A stretch of DNA of 20,809 nucleotides, taken from contig BLXT01000255.1 of the NCBI GenBank assembly GCA_019648995.1, forward strand, positions 1,414,861 to 1,435,669, in the 5' to 3' direction. The notes under the pieces are model-generated. The model saw nothing but the letters and a program-made list of their open reading frames with translations. It was not told the origin of the DNA and made no database searches. How positions within the stretch are numbered: position 1 is the first letter of the stretch; each line of letters opens with the position of its first letter. Shown piece after piece: positions 1 to 10,131 of the stretch. This DNA comes from Plakobranchus ocellatus. Taxonomy: Eukaryota; Mollusca; Gastropoda; Plakobranchidae. Made by a program: the position numbers and the translations under genes.

Positions 1-470
1 ATTAATTACCACTTTTTTAGTTCAAGAACTGGAAAAATTAATCTATGGCTGCAGATACATTTTTAACAGGTCGGCTTTAAATAATAATTAAAATAAAGCG
101 TGAAGTAAAAATTCAGTTCAACGTTGTAATGTAGATCTACAAATTTTGTTTTAAATGTTACGATCTTGTTTCTAAAAAGTTGTTAAAAATACATTGAGAG
201 ATATCGTTTTTAAAAAATCGGGTATGGAGTCAATTTTGGTATTGACATTTTAAAAATTTTGATCCGAGTTATGTAGACTGCTTTTCTTTTGCCTACCTTA
301 CTTGAGTAGCCTATAACAATAAACATTATTATACCGAGGTATAGAATCTATCATAAATCTAGATTAGATACTGCATATCTTTATCTACACGTACATTTCT
401 TGATATCTGTTCTCAGTAGGCCTAGTTTAAAAGAACTGTAGATGCAATTCATATAGGAAATACCCTTCTC

Positions 471-472
<2 letters not shown>
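1..472. other. AT-rich non-coding stretch
   Basis: No recognisable coding sequence, RNA gene or repeat family is visible here. The stretch is strongly AT-rich with short A and T runs, and contains AGATCTAC- and ATCTAGAT-like hexamer palindromes near 133 and 357. Confidence 0.6.
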
Positions 473-536
<64 letters not shown>

Positions 537-580
537 GCACACACACGCACATACATACATATATATACACATACATACAT
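473..580. repeat. Compound (TA)n(CA)n microsatellite
   Basis: About 48 bases of alternating TA run into CA repeats, then ATAC/CATA units. Apparent reading frames through it (poly Tyr-Ile, Val-Cys) are products of the repeat and not genes. Confidence 0.95.
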
Positions 581-585
581 ATTCT

Positions 586-1078
586 TTAATGGAAAGGGTT
601 TAATGCTAAAAATAACGAAAGTATTTATTACGAGTTTTTATATGCAAAACAATAATTTCGATCTGGGAGTAAATTTTAATGTTGTCCATTTGCCGATAGA
701 GATCTATGAAATTGTATTTTTCATTGGTATATACCAACCAATCATATAATGCACATAGATTCCATTGAGGCTGATGCAGACTGGCAGTGTGGTGCTGTAA
801 TATCTACAAGATGCTACCCGATACCGTTGGAGTTGACACTAAGGCAGTGTAAACGATCAGTCGTCGCTCATAATGACTATTAGTTGGGGACAAAAGAATG
901 CTCGAGGATCAGCTAGTGTCGTAATGCTCTAGCTGAATACAATAGGCCTAGATCTAACCTAATTTATGATAGATCATGGATCGCCTAACAAGTTTATCCA
1001 AAAAGATTATGTTAATGTGACAAAGATAAACATGATCCCGTCCTTTCATGACGCCCAACATGTTGGACATCACACTAG
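586..1078. other. Non-coding stretch
   Basis: No gene supported. One tRNA A-box-like 11-mer occurs at about 782, but it lacks a convincing B box downstream, so it is not called a SINE. Confidence 0.5.
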
Positions 1079-1508
1079 ACGTTGAATCCATTTATGCAGG
1101 ACTCCAAAAAAAAGGGTATCTTTAGCATAAAAATCAGTTGGACATAGTTGATTTTTAGTGCGAAAATTTATTTGAAGTGTAATAGAGGTTAGAAAAATAG
1201 CGTCTGGAAATATGTATTGTTCTCAAACTATTTTTAAGGAAAAATTGCATCTAGTTAAAGTAACTTACGACCGATTCATCTTTTTTAACACAATTTCGAG
1301 ATGGTGCGGCCGCCATCGTGATAAACTGAGAAAAACGAATGCACTCTGTCAAAAAAAAATGGATCCAATTGATTTTTATGTTAAAGATACCTATGTTGGT
1401 ACATGATATTTAGTTCACAATTATATTTTTATCGCAAAATGCCAAAAAAAAAAAAAAAAAAAAATCAATGTCCAATTAGTTGGGGTTCTGCATAAATGGG
1501 TTCAACGT
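1079..1508. mobile_element. Non-autonomous element with terminal inverted repeats (MITE- or foldback-like)
   Basis: The outer arms 1079-1107 and 1480-1508 are inverted copies matching at 26 of 29 positions. A second inverted pair lies inside: 1115-1141 against 1365-1391, matching at 25 of 27. A third, looser TTGGACAT / TTGATTTTT block occurs after the left inner arm and near 1460-1476 in opposite orientation. A 21-A run (1444-1464) lies in the right half. No transposase frame is visible, and length (about 430 bp) and structure fit a MITE or foldback element. No convincing target-site duplication was seen, so the superfamily is unassigned. The short open frame 1212-1406 lies within the element and is probably chance. 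Confidence 0.7.
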
Positions 1509-2659
1509 TTTTTATATTATTGATCGTAAGAAGCTGAGAGCAACACTGATGATTTTATCTGTTACATATAGCGTTAGTGTCTGTGATAACAATATAAAAT
1601 TGTTTACTTTCATGGTGAATGTTCTCTGTGAACTTTCAAATTTTATTTTTCTAAAAACGATGAAAGGATTGTCAGTGTAAGTAGATAAAAAAAATAATTA
1701 ATGAACCGTATGACTGCTAAAACGGCGTTCACATTGTTTTAAATATAATTATCCTGTCCGAGCTTAAATAACGCTCCACTTAATATTGATGCCAGCTATA
1801 TTATCTTGTTTATAGCATTGACAAAAATTTCTTTTACATACTTTACAATAAAACATGAATGAAAAAAACTAAACCTTATCATAAAAGCCACAATACACGA
1901 CTAATTTCTAAATGAAACCCTTGTGTAAAAATTTGTTTTGCAAAATTATAAAAAAAAAACAAAAAACCGTGAAACCCTTTTAGCCCAACTTCATTCAAAT
2001 AAGCCCTTGTCATGATTAATTAACCTGGTGTGTTCATGTGTGCATGTGTATGTGTGCGCCCACTCATGTAGCCACTCATTGCATTTCGTACGTGAATATT
2101 GTTTAAAAATGTCATTATGTCCGTTTGAGAAAGATATAAGAGACCGACAAGAGAGGATTATGTATCTATTTGGAAACGGATACGTCTTGTCTTATTATTA
2201 TCTCTATGCATTGTAAAATTTAAAGCATAAATGTAATTTTGGAAAGTAAAAAAAAAAAAAATGTAATAACATATACTCTGTGTTGAATTTGTTCCTATAG
2301 CTTCGAGTTCGTGGTTGTATTCATTTCCCTCAACCACCATTGCATCATCAGGATCCTTATACTCCAATAAATAAATAAGCGTTACAATAATATAATGGTT
2401 AATTTTTTGAGTGGGTAAAAGTCTGTTTAAGTAAAACAATTTTTGAAATTTTTTTACTTTTACGGAAAAGAGTTCTAAAAGTCACCAATCTCTTTCAGTT
2501 CCTAAACTTTTAAAAACAAAGATGGCAGATTGTGAATTTTTACAGCTAAAGCAATGTGATGAAGTGTCAATCATATCAAAGAATTTTGAATGAAGAATCT
2601 GTAAACCTATTTTATGTAATAAAAGAGGCTTCGTTTAGTTTTTGCATATATCGACTGTC
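1509..2659. other. AT-rich non-coding stretch
   Basis: No gene, RNA or repeat family recognised. Short open frames near 2028-2216 and on the minus strand at 2158-2439 have low-complexity AT-driven composition and no motif. Confidence 0.5.
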
Positions 2660-2790
2660 ATAAAAAACGTGATCTCAAGTTTTCAGGCCTTTCGCCACGC
2701 CACAAGGTGCAGGTGGCAGTGCTTGACCCGTGAAAAGAAGTGCCTCTGTAGATACCAACGGGCTTTCCTGTCCACTGTGCCACCAATGCG
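2660..2790 (-). mobile_element. tRNA-derived SINE, antisense
   Basis: On the minus strand, 2782-2772 reads TGGCACAGTGG, a perfect match to the RNA polymerase III A-box consensus TRGCNNAGYGG. At 2729-2719, 53 bases downstream, lies GGGTCAAGCAC, a B box (GGTTCRANNCC) with two mismatches. That spacing is normal for tRNA heads of SINEs. The stretch is visibly richer in G+C than its surroundings. It continues into a GC-rich body (CACCTTGTGGCGTGGCG) towards 2690. The boundaries are estimates: the head should begin about 7 bases before the A box, and the tail is not defined. I could not fold a complete tRNA, so this is a SINE head rather than a tRNA gene. Confidence 0.6.
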
Positions 2791-2859
2791 TCTAAATAAA
2801 AGAGGAATAACCAAAAAACTTGGCCTGCATGCAACAGAACAGAATGATCGCTGACGTGA

Positions 2860-3167
2860 CCAACATAATTATGTTCAGTTTAAAGCTATATTTCCCTGAC
2901 ATTTTTGCATTAAAACTGTTTTGAATAAATGCAATGCAAGTACAGCTTCACCTTACAAAAGGGGCGACAAGACATACAAGTCTATTAATTATATAAACTA
3001 CACTTTACACTTGTAGGACGTTGGTTCACGGCAGCATGCAAATTATTTAGGGCTCAGTTGATGCAAGATGACTTATGGAAGATCATTTAATTGAAGTGTT
3101 GTCAATATTTGAAACTAAATCATTTCATCCAATGAATCTAAAATAAAATTAGAAAAAATACACATTC

Positions 3168-3168
<1 letters not shown>
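2860..3168. other. Non-coding stretch
   Basis: AT-rich, with no gene or element recognised. Confidence 0.5.

Positions 3169-3225
<57 letters not shown>
3169..3225. repeat. (TA)n microsatellite
   Basis: Uninterrupted TA dinucleotides for about 57 bases. Confidence 0.95.
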
Positions 3226-3231
<6 letters not shown>

Positions 3232-3533
3232 AATATTTAAATATTTTCGTGAACAAAAAAGAAAAAAAGATTATTTACATTTCCATCAAACATCATATAG
3301 AACGGAAAATATGTGTGCTATATACATATAAACATATCTTTTCATTTCAAAACTACATTTAAAAGTAACCCCTTCAACTTGAAATTTCTTTTCGTCCAAA
3401 TACTTTATTAAAATGAAAAACGACGTTTCCATGGCTTTATCTAAATCTGCCAAAAAATTACAAAAACTTTGGCCTCTCTAAAAAGAACAGGCTAGGTATT
3501 GGCTTCTCTTAGTCCTGGTAAACTGACAACGTC
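3226..3533. other. Non-coding stretch
   Basis: No gene or element recognised between the TA microsatellite and the pyrimidine tract. Confidence 0.5.
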
Positions 3534-3593
<60 letters not shown>

Positions 3594-3811
3594 CCTCTAT
3601 CTCTCTCTCTCTTTCTGTCTCTCTCTTCCTTCTCTCTCTGTCTCTTACTCTAATCTCTCTCTCTCTCCCTTTCTAACTTTTTCTCTTACTTCTCTCTTTA
3701 TCTCTCTCTTTCTGTCTCTCATCCCAATCTCTCTCTCTCTCTTTCCCTCTCTTTGTCTGTCTCTCTCTTACTCCCCCCCCCCCCCCCCCNNNNCCCCCCC
3801 CCCCCCCCCCA
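3534..3811 (+). repeat. Long pyrimidine tract: (CTGT)n, (CT)n, then poly-C with assembly gap
   Basis: The tract starts as CTGT units, passes into CT-rich sequence broken by TTT, CCC and TGT, and ends in about 35 C. The four N at 3790-3793 lie inside the C run, so the true run length is unknown. Almost all purines are missing from the plus strand over about 280 bases. The Leu/Ser-rich frame through it is produced by the repeat. Confidence 0.95.
3790..3793. other. Assembly gap (4 N)
   Basis: Four ambiguous bases are flanked on both sides by C homopolymer, which suggests that read-through or polishing failed at the homopolymer. Confidence 0.99.
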
Positions 3812-4752
3812 AGCATATGGGGGTATGCAGGGGTCGCTGCTGTTCAACAATCTTTTAGCTGAAGATAGAAGTCATATGAAGAGATTGCTGACGATGTATC
3901 GATATCCAAGTCTTCGGTTCACAGGGTTTTTACGGACAATCATGATAAGAAGAAAATGTTCTCCAAATGGGTTCCTCACCGGCTGACACCAGACCAAACA
4001 GATTGCAGGCTAGATTCTTAAGACAATTCTTTTAAAGATTCCAAAGAGAGCAAAGCAAATTTTTTACCTTTGATACCGGAAATAAACATTTGTTCACTCA
4101 TTGGATCTGGGAACAAAAAGACAGTCTGCAGAGTGGAGAGGCAGGATTGAACCTCTACTATAGAAAGCACTTCGGAAGCAAAGTTCTCTGAAGGTCATGC
4201 ACATATTTTTTTTTGACACATCTGGAATTATTTTGCGATGACAATTTCCTTCGAGCATCAAATTCAACGCTCAGTATTACAAAATATTTATACAAGACAA
4301 ATTGAGACCGGCAATAAGAAACAATCGACCAGGACTCTTGCAATCTGGAGTCATCTTGCATCACGACAACGCGCCAGTGCACACTGCCAGAATGATCACC
4401 GACCTGTTGGACGAATATGAGTGGTCAGCATTGGAGTATTAACGTTATTCTCATGATCTTGCTCCGTGTGACTTCTGGCTATTTACAGATGAAAGAACAC
4501 CTTAGCGGTCACATAATAATTTGAGTCAGCGAAAGACATTATTTTCATGATGAAAGCAACCATTAGACAGCTGGACTTAGACTTTTACATCACCGCCTTT
4601 GGCTGCTGGTTACGGACGATGTAAAAGTGGACACTGTTGTTACGTTGAGTAGAGCCATGGGATGAAAGTAATTTATGCCAAGAATCATCGCTCTAGTCTA
4701 TTTAGTTCATGAGTTATAAAGTAAGGAAACTTACTTTTGGGTGGACCTTGTA
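3812..4752 (+). mobile_element. Decayed mariner-family (DD34D) DNA transposon, right part
   Basis: Transposase fragments appear in order. An HTH segment starts at 3875 (EEIADDVSISKSSVHR). It is followed by FSKWVPHRLTPDQ, the linker typical of mariner (KWVP, LTP). Around 4070 a TGNKH stretch stands where mariners have TGDET, so the first catalytic Asp appears replaced. ILHHDNAPVHTAR follows with the second Asp at 4365-4367. YSHDLAPCDFWLF carries the third Asp at 4470-4472. Exactly 34 residues separate the last two Asp codons. There is an in-frame stop after ALEY (about 4439) and frame changes between blocks, so it cannot encode an active enzyme. The reverse complement of about 4710-4752 begins TACAAGGTCCACCCAAAAG, which resembles a mariner terminal repeat. 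No matching left terminus was found, and the 5' side is lost at the pyrimidine tract. Confidence 0.88.
4710..4752 (-). repeat. Probable right terminal inverted repeat of the mariner relic
   Basis: The stretch ends ...GGGTGGACCTTGTA. Read inward from the outside it is TACAAGGTCCACCC then AAAAGTAAGTTTCC, similar in form to mariner ends (TAC-AGG-nn-CAAAAAGT). It lies about 240 bases downstream of the last catalytic Asp codon, as expected for an end. The left copy is missing. Confidence 0.5.
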
Positions 4753-5878
4753 ACATAAATCTCGGTGTTAACAGATTTTGTGTATTTTGTGTATTTCTTC
4801 GGTCTAAAGAAACAAATATTAACTTAATTTTCTAATAATACAATTGCCTTTTGAACTTATGTATCCAGCCTTATTTGGATGATAGAAAAGAAAAGAAATC
4901 AAGGATCACGAAAAAAAGTTTAATTTTGTAGAACTCAATTTCATGTACGGGTCCCTAATGCGTGTCCAACGCGCCCAATTAGGCTTCGCCTTTTTCTGCA
5001 AAAATCTCCTAAGCCTAAACGCACTCTAAACATAAGATCAAGGTTTGGCACAGAGAGTCTTGACCTAGCGCTAGCTCTAGAATATGTCATCCAGAAAAGC
5101 GTCTCGTCTAGATTTTATGTTGCGAAAGCATTCATTTTACTTTGATAAGGTTTAAAAATCTGCAAGAGTTCCATTTCAATTTGATCCCGGTTAGCAAGGC
5201 AATATATTTCTACAATGATCTTTTCTATCAAAAATCGTTTAGAACTTCCCAATTTTACAGCAACAAGCACAAAATTAACAAACATTTTAGGTTTTATTAA
5301 CAATTGTTTAGGTGCCAGTTCTAAATTGCCATACGCTTCATTTAAAGTTATGGTGATACGGAACTATGGTGCTTTTGGTCAAAAAGCCCTGAGTCAAGAT
5401 ATTGGTCTCTAATTTTCTCAAGAGTAGGAAAAAAGAAACTTAGATGATTCTAAATCCAATGTGTTTAAACGTCTTAAAAATGTTTTCTTTTGATTACACG
5501 AGCCATTAGAAATCTTATCTTGCTAAACAGCAAATCTAAAATTGTTGATAATCATCACTAAATTACAAAATTAATTTTGAGAGATAATGAAATTGCACAC
5601 TATTAATAGCAAGATAAAAGCCGGTGTTCCGGACAAACAAGGCGAAAGTGTGTAGGCTTAGGGTTTAGTACATCCTACCTAAGTTCAATATTTTTATTTC
5701 GTCCTGCAAAAGAGGGGTCATAGCATAATTGGTGCCTTGTATCTATAGGATAATCAGTACTTTCATGCCTATTCTGCGTATTGGCTCTATCTAAATAATA
5801 AATAGAATAGCTAGATCTAATCCAGACTTTAGATCCAGATCAACACCTAGATTCGATGTTTTGGGGATTCTCTGTCCG
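4753..5878. other. Non-coding stretch
   Basis: No gene supported. A 65-codon ATG frame (5215-5412) overlaps a minus-strand frame of similar length, and neither has a known motif. AGATCTA-type palindromes occur at about 5793-5850. Confidence 0.5.
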
Positions 5879-6150
5879 TTTATGAAGAGAAGATGTAAAC
5901 TACAATTAGGCCTGACGCTCCTACTTTAATTTTCAATCTTTGATTTGCTACTCTGCGTAGGCTAGATCTATATTTGTTTTGTTTTTAATATTTATGTAAA
6001 AGGCATATGAACGCAGCAAATAGAACAAAAAACCGTAAATTTGATTTCAAACATTGCAAATCGAAAGACGTTGCACAGAACCAGAGGTAAAACGGGTATT
6101 TAGATCGGGCAATAAATATTGTATATAGAACTAAAGTTCAACAGACATTG
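5879..6150. repeat. Tandem duplication, copy 1
   Basis: The copy begins TTATGAAGAGAAGATGTAAAC and ends GAACTAAAGTTCAACAGA. It shares ordered blocks with copy 2, about 371 bases downstream at its left end, including TTTTCAATCTTTGATTTG, GTAAATTTGATTTCAAACA and GCACAGAACCAGA. By eye about 80% of aligned positions agree, so the duplication is old. No coding function is visible. Confidence 0.85.
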
Positions 6151-6249
6151 CTTTTACAAATTGTCCAGGAGGAATAAGAAGAGAAGGAACAGAAAGATCA
6201 GGAAGAGGAGGAGCAAAGGTAAGCCCAACATTTGGGCAAACTGCGACCT

Positions 6250-6560
6250 TTTATGAAGAGAAGATGTAAACTATAAATGGGGCCAAACGCTAATACTTAA
6301 ATTTTCAATCTTTGATTTGTTTGCCTGCGTAGGTCAGATCTATATGTCCTTTTGTTTCGAATATAAATGTGAAAGGCATAAGACTGTTCTATAAAAAGAA
6401 ATAATAATGAAACAAAGCAATTTAAAAACCCCGTAAATTTGATTTCAAACACTAAAAAAACAAAAGACAGTGCACAGAACCAGATAGAAGACAAAACGGG
6501 TAATTAAATCGAACAATGAATACGGTTATAGAACTAAAGTACAACAGATAATACTGCCTC
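6250..6560. repeat. Tandem duplication, copy 2
   Basis: This is the second copy of the 5879-6150 segment in the same orientation, with an extra A-rich insertion of about 25 bases around 6385-6425. A purine-rich spacer (about 6160-6220, GAAGAGGAGG-like) separates the copies. Minus-strand frames 6297-6494 and 6534-6722 overlap it but show no motif. Confidence 0.85.
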
Positions 6561-7910
6561 AAAAGACTGCTTTAGAGGCAGAAAAAGAAGAGACTGCCGA
6601 GGAAACCGCACGTTTTGACATATCAAATAAAAGTATACAACTGATCTGTTTATGAGTGGAAATTCAAATATACAACTTTTATAGCGTTTTATGCCTTTAT
6701 ATTTAAGCATAAAATAATACATTAATACATTTCGTAAAAAAAAGCATGTCCACTATTAAAAAAAGCTACAATAGGGGTGGTAAATAGAGTAAATATCTTT
6801 TTAAAAAATCTTTCAAGTCTGACTGCTAATTCGAAAATCAAAACCCTTATTACAAACGAAAACAAAAAATGCCCGAAACGGTGACTTTTAAAAAAAGAAA
6901 AAAAAAATGCAACAGACAGCTAGACTAGTCACCAAAAATTAAAGTTTACTTTTTTAACAAAAAACAGTTTAATTATAGCTGTATACTGTTTCAGGTGCAA
7001 TACTCAGACGACACCTAGACGATGAAATAAATTATAATTGAGTCCATCTGAAATAATCTTTCGATACACAGAATTGTTTCCCAGGTTCAAATTTTTTTCT
7101 TCATTAAAATTAAACATTCTAATGGTCTGTAATAAAGATTAAAACATTCAAACAGGTTAGTAACATCACACTTTACTTAACTATTCTCATAGCACGGAAG
7201 ATAAAAGCAAATTATGTGAGCCCTGTTTACATTGGAGGTCTTCAAGAATTCAAAATAATATTTTCTTATTGTCAGGAGGAAGGTGAAAAAAAAAAGAAAA
7301 AAAATATCCCTCGCTTAAGAATTGTTACCTTGGCAACAAATGTTTCATCTACAGAAAAATTCCTTGTAAAGACCACAAAACTACGTTGTACTTTCCAGCT
7401 GTGCTATCACCGCGGGTAGTATAGAATATTAATACTGTCTGTAGTTAGTTTGGGCTACCTTTCAGGAGAAGCAAAAACTCTCTCATTTTATTTAGCTGAA
7501 CTTATACATATTTGTGTATAACACCATCACATGACGAGAAAAAAACAGTTTTAGATGTTTTGTCTTATGATTGTAAGACTTTATTTAGAAGTCAAGTTAC
7601 TACCCATAATATACTCTTGAATTTGTTTTTCCATTCATGTTTTTTTTTACTGTTTTTATGAAAACATTTTAGTTCTGTAAAAAAATTTGTGTTGAAATTC
7701 AATTTTTTTAAAATTAGATCATTGCGACCAATTAGACGAAACCAGAACTCTAAAAAATTGGAAATGTGAATTTTTAATATTGCTCTAAAGGATCATACTG
7801 CTGTTTTTTGGACGATTTTAGACAACTGTTCGTTTCCTTACTTTTGTGGGAAAGTTTCTATTCTTTAGTAAATTTTTAAAAAGAGTTTTAGAAAAGTTTG
7901 AACTTACAGC
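6561..7910. other. AT-rich non-coding stretch
   Basis: No gene, RNA or classified element seen. Many A and T homopolymers; the short frame at 7216-7419 contains a Lys run encoded by an A-rich tract and no motif. Confidence 0.5.
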
Positions 7911-8066
7911 TTTTTTTTTTTTTTTTTTAAATTAATTTTATTTGACTCATTCTCGATAAGATACAAACCTATTTTCTCTTTCGAATTATCCTTCTCTCTC
8001 TCAATCAGGTTCTCTGCCTCTCCTTCAGTGTCTCTCTATCTCTCTTTCAGCTTCTCTCTCTCTCTC
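7911..8066. repeat. Poly-T run followed by CT-rich low-complexity sequence
   Basis: Eighteen T at 7911-7928, then after AT-rich DNA a stretch of TCTC-rich sequence between about 7990 and 8066. The T run could be the A-tail of an antisense retroelement, but no element body is recognisable next to it. Confidence 0.7.
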
Positions 8067-9429
8067 TAACTCTAGGTTTTCCTTTGTCCTCACGTTATTT
8101 ATATCATTTCTACACTCTTTGCTACATAACTCTTTTATTTGTATCACATATTAAATAATATTCGTAATTGTGGTCTCTTAAAATTTGTTCCCTGGTAGAC
8201 GTTTTTGAAATAAATGTGGATTATTTTTGGCATTGCAGTTACTTTTCTTAATCTTTACAATTCGGATTTGCACAAGTTCTGATTATATCATTTGCTTTTC
8301 CTAATTCCTGCTCCCTCTTCCTCCGATCTTTTTTCTCCTGCGGACTCACTCACAGTTATACACACAAATCGTTTAAAATACATAATGTCTGAACAGAACT
8401 AGTGCCCATAATCCATGTGAGAATCTAAATAGACTGTATTAGGATTCTGGAGCTATTCGAGATTGGGATTTTTTGGGGTCTTTTTCCGCATAGTTTTCCT
8501 GAACGAATCACTGCATTATCGTATCTACTTTTGCGTTGCAATGCACATGTGCCTGTTAGCGTGGGAAACGAAAAGATGGGTCCAAAGGCGTTGTAAAAAA
8601 TTGGATAGTGGACAACAACGGCCAGTTGCTGTATTCTCATGTTTAAATGATATAAAAGAAAAATTTAAATATGGCTCTGTCAGCCCCATCATCTACTTGT
8701 ACTAACAAATTTATAAAGCTGTGAATTTCGAGTAGTTAATGGAAAATACATTCAAGTCTTAAATTGTACATACATGCACACACATCCATCCATCTATACG
8801 TATATAAATCTGTATCCAAACCATAGCTGCTTCGAATCAAATATTGTTTTTGACAAAGTGAAGCAACATAGCTCTATCCAATGATTGTTCTAATGAGAGC
8901 AACACGAACTTGATTATGGGGACTATTTTTCCATAACATTGAGTCAAGTTGCTACAGATGCGTTTACTTTTATCATTCTGTCGCTTTTCAGGCATAAAGG
9001 TGTCAATTTAAAAACTCATATACAGTGGATGAAAGCCTCAGTGGGCGAAAGGTATATTGCTTCACTGCATATGCTTCCCTAGCTATCGTTGTTTTGCTTT
9101 TAAGAAAACCTCTACTGAAAAAAAATCTCCATATTTGTTAATAAAAGTAGTAATCAAGTTGCGCATTGTTTTTTTCTGTGCAAAATATTAGTATCATGTC
9201 GCATTCAGATTAAGAAGATTTAATTCTAGACCCCCACTACAGAAAGTAAAATAGGATTTATAGTAATTCGCTTGAGATCGTCTTTTTTCTTCACTACCTT
9301 ATTAGAAAGGATGTTCTTCTTTGTCATCGTTGAAAAGATAGGCAGTGCCTTTGTTCGTGTAACTGTTTCATACGATTAAACGCAAATGGCATAGACTAAT
9401 TCGACACTCAAACTGATTTTACATGAATA
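8067..9429. other. Non-coding stretch
   Basis: No gene supported. At 8425-8705 short frames overlap on both strands in slightly more balanced sequence. I could not match either to a family. Confidence 0.5.
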
Positions 9430-9474
9430 TCCCCTGGTGGGATCAATAAAAGTTTTCTATTTCCTATTTCCTAT
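9430..9474 (+). mobile_element. Probable 3' tail of a CR1/L2-type LINE or its SINE
   Basis: CCCCTGGTGGGATCAATAAA is followed by a short TATTTCC-type tandem repeat (about 9454-9473). GGGATCAATAAAGT-like sequence followed by short tandem repeats is the usual 3' end of many invertebrate CR1/L2-type non-LTR elements. No reverse transcriptase is visible upstream, as expected for a strongly 5'-truncated copy. Confidence 0.45.
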
Positions 9475-9514
9475 AACAAAGCGCAGAAACTGAAAAAAAA
9501 GAGAGCTGTAATCG

Positions 9515-9516
<2 letters not shown>

Positions 9517-9559
<43 letters not shown>
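9517..9559. repeat. (TA)n microsatellite
   Basis: Uninterrupted TA dinucleotides. Confidence 0.95.
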
Positions 9560-9561
<2 letters not shown>

Positions 9562-9690
9562 ATTATTTTAGTCGATTCATATAACATTCTTTTCTTTAAA
9601 ATATGTCTTCCTCTCCATTAAAAATGTAAAAGAGGAAAAAGAAAGTAAAATTCTGGGAAGAAAAATACTCTTGTGCAGATTAAATATACC

Positions 9691-10131
9691 ATGGAAACTT
9701 TTTTCTGCTACCTAATTATAAAACAATGTGAAAATAAACTCAATATTTTGAGTCAATGGACTGAATTTATATTTTTTACGAGGAGATTCTCAGTTATTCC
9801 AGTTATGTTCAGATTTCTGATGATAACTAATAACCATGCTTCTTACTGTAATTCCATACTTTGTAATCAGGTGTCTACTTTCCCCCGCACGTTGTTTTTG
9901 ATCAAAGCTAGTATCCTTTTCACTTTGAACAAAATTGTCTTAATATTTTTTTCAGCAAAGCACATGCTTTTTGCTTGTAATTTTAAACTTTTATTGCAGC
10001 TCTGCTCAAATTTTGATTGCCGTAATATGAAGATTACGACTTATCATTGTACAAGAAAAAGGGCGAGATTTTTTCTGTATGTGCATGTGGTCTTCGCTAA
10101 GATAACATTTCTTAAGTTTTTAAAAGTATAA
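9691..10131 (+). CDS. Unrecognised 146-codon ORF (doubtful)
   Basis: An ATG in a good Kozak setting (ACCATGG) opens a 146-codon frame in AT-rich DNA. The protein is rich in Phe, Ile, Leu, Lys and Cys, with hydrophobic patches (for example ASILFTLNKIVLIFFSA), but no transmembrane topology or domain that I recognise. In such AT-rich sequence a frame this long is somewhat unexpected, yet composition bias makes it possible by chance. It lies about 240 bases upstream of a strong splice-donor-like site and 1.7 kb upstream of the receptor CDS, on the same strand. It could be chance, a decayed element frame or an exon. I do not assign a function. Confidence 0.15.
   Translation: METFFCYLIIKQCENKLNILSQWTEFIFFTRRFSVIPVMFRFLMITNNHASYCNSILCNQVSTFPRTLFLIKASILFTLNKIVLIFFSAKHMLFACNFKLLLQLCSNFDCRNMKITTYHCTRKRARFFLYVHVVFAKITFLKFLKV

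Noticed and set aside
381-572. Tyr-Ile and Val-Cys repeat frame, minus strand
   Set aside because: Translation of the TA/CA microsatellite.
782-840. Possible second tRNA-type SINE head (TGGCAGTGTGG)
   Set aside because: The A box matches at 10 of 11 positions, but there is no convincing B box at the expected distance.
3499-3986. Ser/Leu-rich frames through the pyrimidine tract
   Set aside because: Produced by CT repeats and crossing an assembly gap. The part beyond 3830 overlaps the mariner relic in the wrong frame.
5115-5412. Overlapping ATG frames of 62 and 65 codons on opposite strands
   Set aside because: Both are short, neither has a known motif, and their overlap is expected in AT-rich DNA. 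No splice or expression signal favours either.
8425-8705. Overlapping frames of 71 and 80 codons, one with a basic WVQRRCKK segment hinting at a DNA-binding domain
   Set aside because: The plus-strand frame opens with TTG, not ATG, and no transposase or HTH pattern extends beyond the short basic patch.
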